Shown here: positions 6,507 to 7,160 of the stretch, one piece after another
Layout: each line of letters begins with the position of its first letter
Position numbering within the stretch: position 1 is the first letter of the stretch
From: Brachybacterium sp.
GTDB taxonomy: Bacteria > Actinomycetota > Actinomycetes > Actinomycetales > Dermabacteraceae
Direction: 5' to 3'
Assembly (NCBI GenBank): GCA_027322375.1
Contig: DAHVRS010000247.1
Location: 1 to 7,160 of the forward strand
DNA: 7,160 bases
Made by a program: the position numbers and the translations under genes
The notes under the pieces: model-generated
Told to the model about the DNA's origin: nothing
The model's database searches: none
Seen by the model: the letters and a program-made list of their open reading frames with translations, nothing else

Positions 6507-6552
6507 TCGGTACGGGGCGTCCGTGGAGGCCGATCCGGCCAGGATCCTCACC

Positions 6553-7160
6553 ATGCCTTCCACCCCCCGCTGGTCGCCCGGCGATCAGGTGACCTGGACC
6601 TACTACACCCCTCAGCACTCCACCCGCACCGTCCGCCCCGGCACCGTCGTGCTCGATGACGAGCGCGGCGTGGTCGTCTGGATCGCGCCCGGCACCGAGG
6701 TGCTCCTGCCCGTGCTCGACTCCGGCGCCGCGCTGCGCCGGGCGGGCGACGAGGGCATGTTCACCGCGCCGCGAGTGCAGTCCAAGCAGCTGTGGACCGG
6801 CAACGGCATCCTCATGATCGGACTGCCGGACACGCCCTACTCGATCTGGCTGTTCTACAAGGACGACGGCTCGCTGGGCTGCTACTACGTGAACCTCGAG
6901 ACGCCCTACGAGCGCACCGAGGAGGGGCTGCGCACCCGCGACCACGTGCTCGACCTCGTGGTGCTGCCGCGCCGCGACTGGCACTACAAGGACGAGGACG
7001 AGCTCGAGGGCGCCGAGCGCACCGGCTACTTCTCCCCCGAGGAGATCGCGGCGATCCGCGCTGCGGGCCGGCAGGCGGAGCAGCACATCGCGGAGTGGAC
7101 CTACCCCTTCTCCGCCGGCTACGAGTACTTCTTCCCGGACCCGTCATGGCCGCTGCCGCG
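6553..7160 (+). CDS. DUF402 (FomD/Ntdp-like) nucleotide phosphohydrolase, 3' end outside window
   Basis: The frame stays open from ATG 6553 to the window edge, giving 202 residues and no stop. It matches the DUF402 family. The family includes a Staphylococcus nucleoside di-/triphosphatase (Ntdp) and FomD, which hydrolyses a cytidylyl phosphonate intermediate in fosfomycin synthesis. Both use divalent metal ions in a barrel-like fold. Diagnostic parts seen here are GCYYVNLETP (109-118), the Asp130/Asp134 pair in RDHVLDL, and YKDEDEL (145-151) with Asp147, Asp149 and Glu150 as likely metal ligands. Known members are about 180-215 residues, so little should be missing. No phosphonate biosynthesis genes are visible, so general nucleotide clean-up is more likely than a FomD role. 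AGGA (6541-6544) lies 8 nt before the ATG. In-frame GTG codons at 6499 and 6523 are alternative starts but would add a non-family-like head. Confidence 0.85.
   Translation, partial: MPSTPRWSPGDQVTWTYYTPQHSTRTVRPGTVVLDDERGVVVWIAPGTEVLLPVLDSGAALRRAGDEGMFTAPRVQSKQLWTGNGILMIGLPDTPYSIWLFYKDDGSLGCYYVNLETPYERTEEGLRTRDHVLDLVVLPRRDWHYKDEDELEGAERTGYFSPEEIAAIRAAGRQAEQHIAEWTYPFSAGYEYFFPDPSWPLP

Larger units (their letters stand above)
6394..6552. other. 159-nt intergenic region between kinase and DUF402 gene
   Basis: No supported gene lies here. It holds a weak GC hairpin 3' of the kinase (CCCGG 6425-6429 with CCGGG 6433-6437), an inverted repeat at 6447-6463, a hairpin at 6491-6506 and the ribosome binding site of the next gene. 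GCCCC (6488-6492) could pair instead with GGGGC (6514-6518). No terminator with a T-run and no clear -35 element were found. Confidence 0.5.

Noticed and set aside
6449..6592. Small plus-strand frame of 47 codons (ATG 6449) with GGGAG 9 nt upstream, overlapping the DUF402 start
   Set aside because: It has a possible leader-peptide layout, but the product is Pro/Arg-rich without features, and such short frames arise easily here. Conservation data would be needed.
6466..7086. Minus-strand frame of 206 codons opposite the DUF402 gene
   Set aside because: The plus strand carries the diagnostic DUF402 motifs. The minus frame is a compositional shadow.

Overview
The window is about 7.2 kb of very GC-rich DNA with dense, mostly GC-ending codon use, many GTG/TTG-capable starts and long antisense shadow reading frames. 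This is typical of Actinomycetota. The style of the proteins suggests a high-GC Micrococcales genome of the Brachybacterium type. That placement is an impression from the sequence, not a database result.

Layout. (1) Positions 27-3652, plus strand: two ABC exporter half-transporters joined by an ATGA stop/start overlap, most likely subunits of one heterodimer. Their nucleotide-binding domains are damaged in a complementary way. The first has lost Walker A, the Walker B Asp and the H-loop His but keeps LSGGQ. The second keeps Walker A, Walker B, Q-loop and H-loop but has LTAEQ instead of LSGGQ. One composite ATP site should therefore work and the other should be dead. (2) Positions 3672-5003, minus strand: an exported, single-pass anchored protein with two similar extracellular beta-rich repeats. 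It converges on the exporter operon across a 19-nt gap that contains an imperfect hairpin. (3) Positions 5050-6393, plus strand: a Ser/Thr protein kinase, divergent from the exported protein across only 46 nt. It has a complete catalytic core, a long cytosolic Pro/Ser/Gln linker with two 15-bp tandem repeat arrays, and a C-terminal membrane anchor with no ectodomain. (4) Positions 6394-6552: a 159-nt gap with small inverted repeats. (5) Positions 6553-7160: the 5' part of a DUF402 (FomD/Ntdp-like) nucleotide phosphohydrolase gene that runs off the window.

How the parts may work together. The exporter pair is a self-contained operon whose substrate cannot be read from the sequence. The divergent kinase and anchored surface protein are the best candidate for a little-described module: an outside domain without a cytosolic signalling part, beside an inside kinase without an outside domain. 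A functional link rests on gene order alone. No tRNA, rRNA, CRISPR array, transposase or phage gene was seen.
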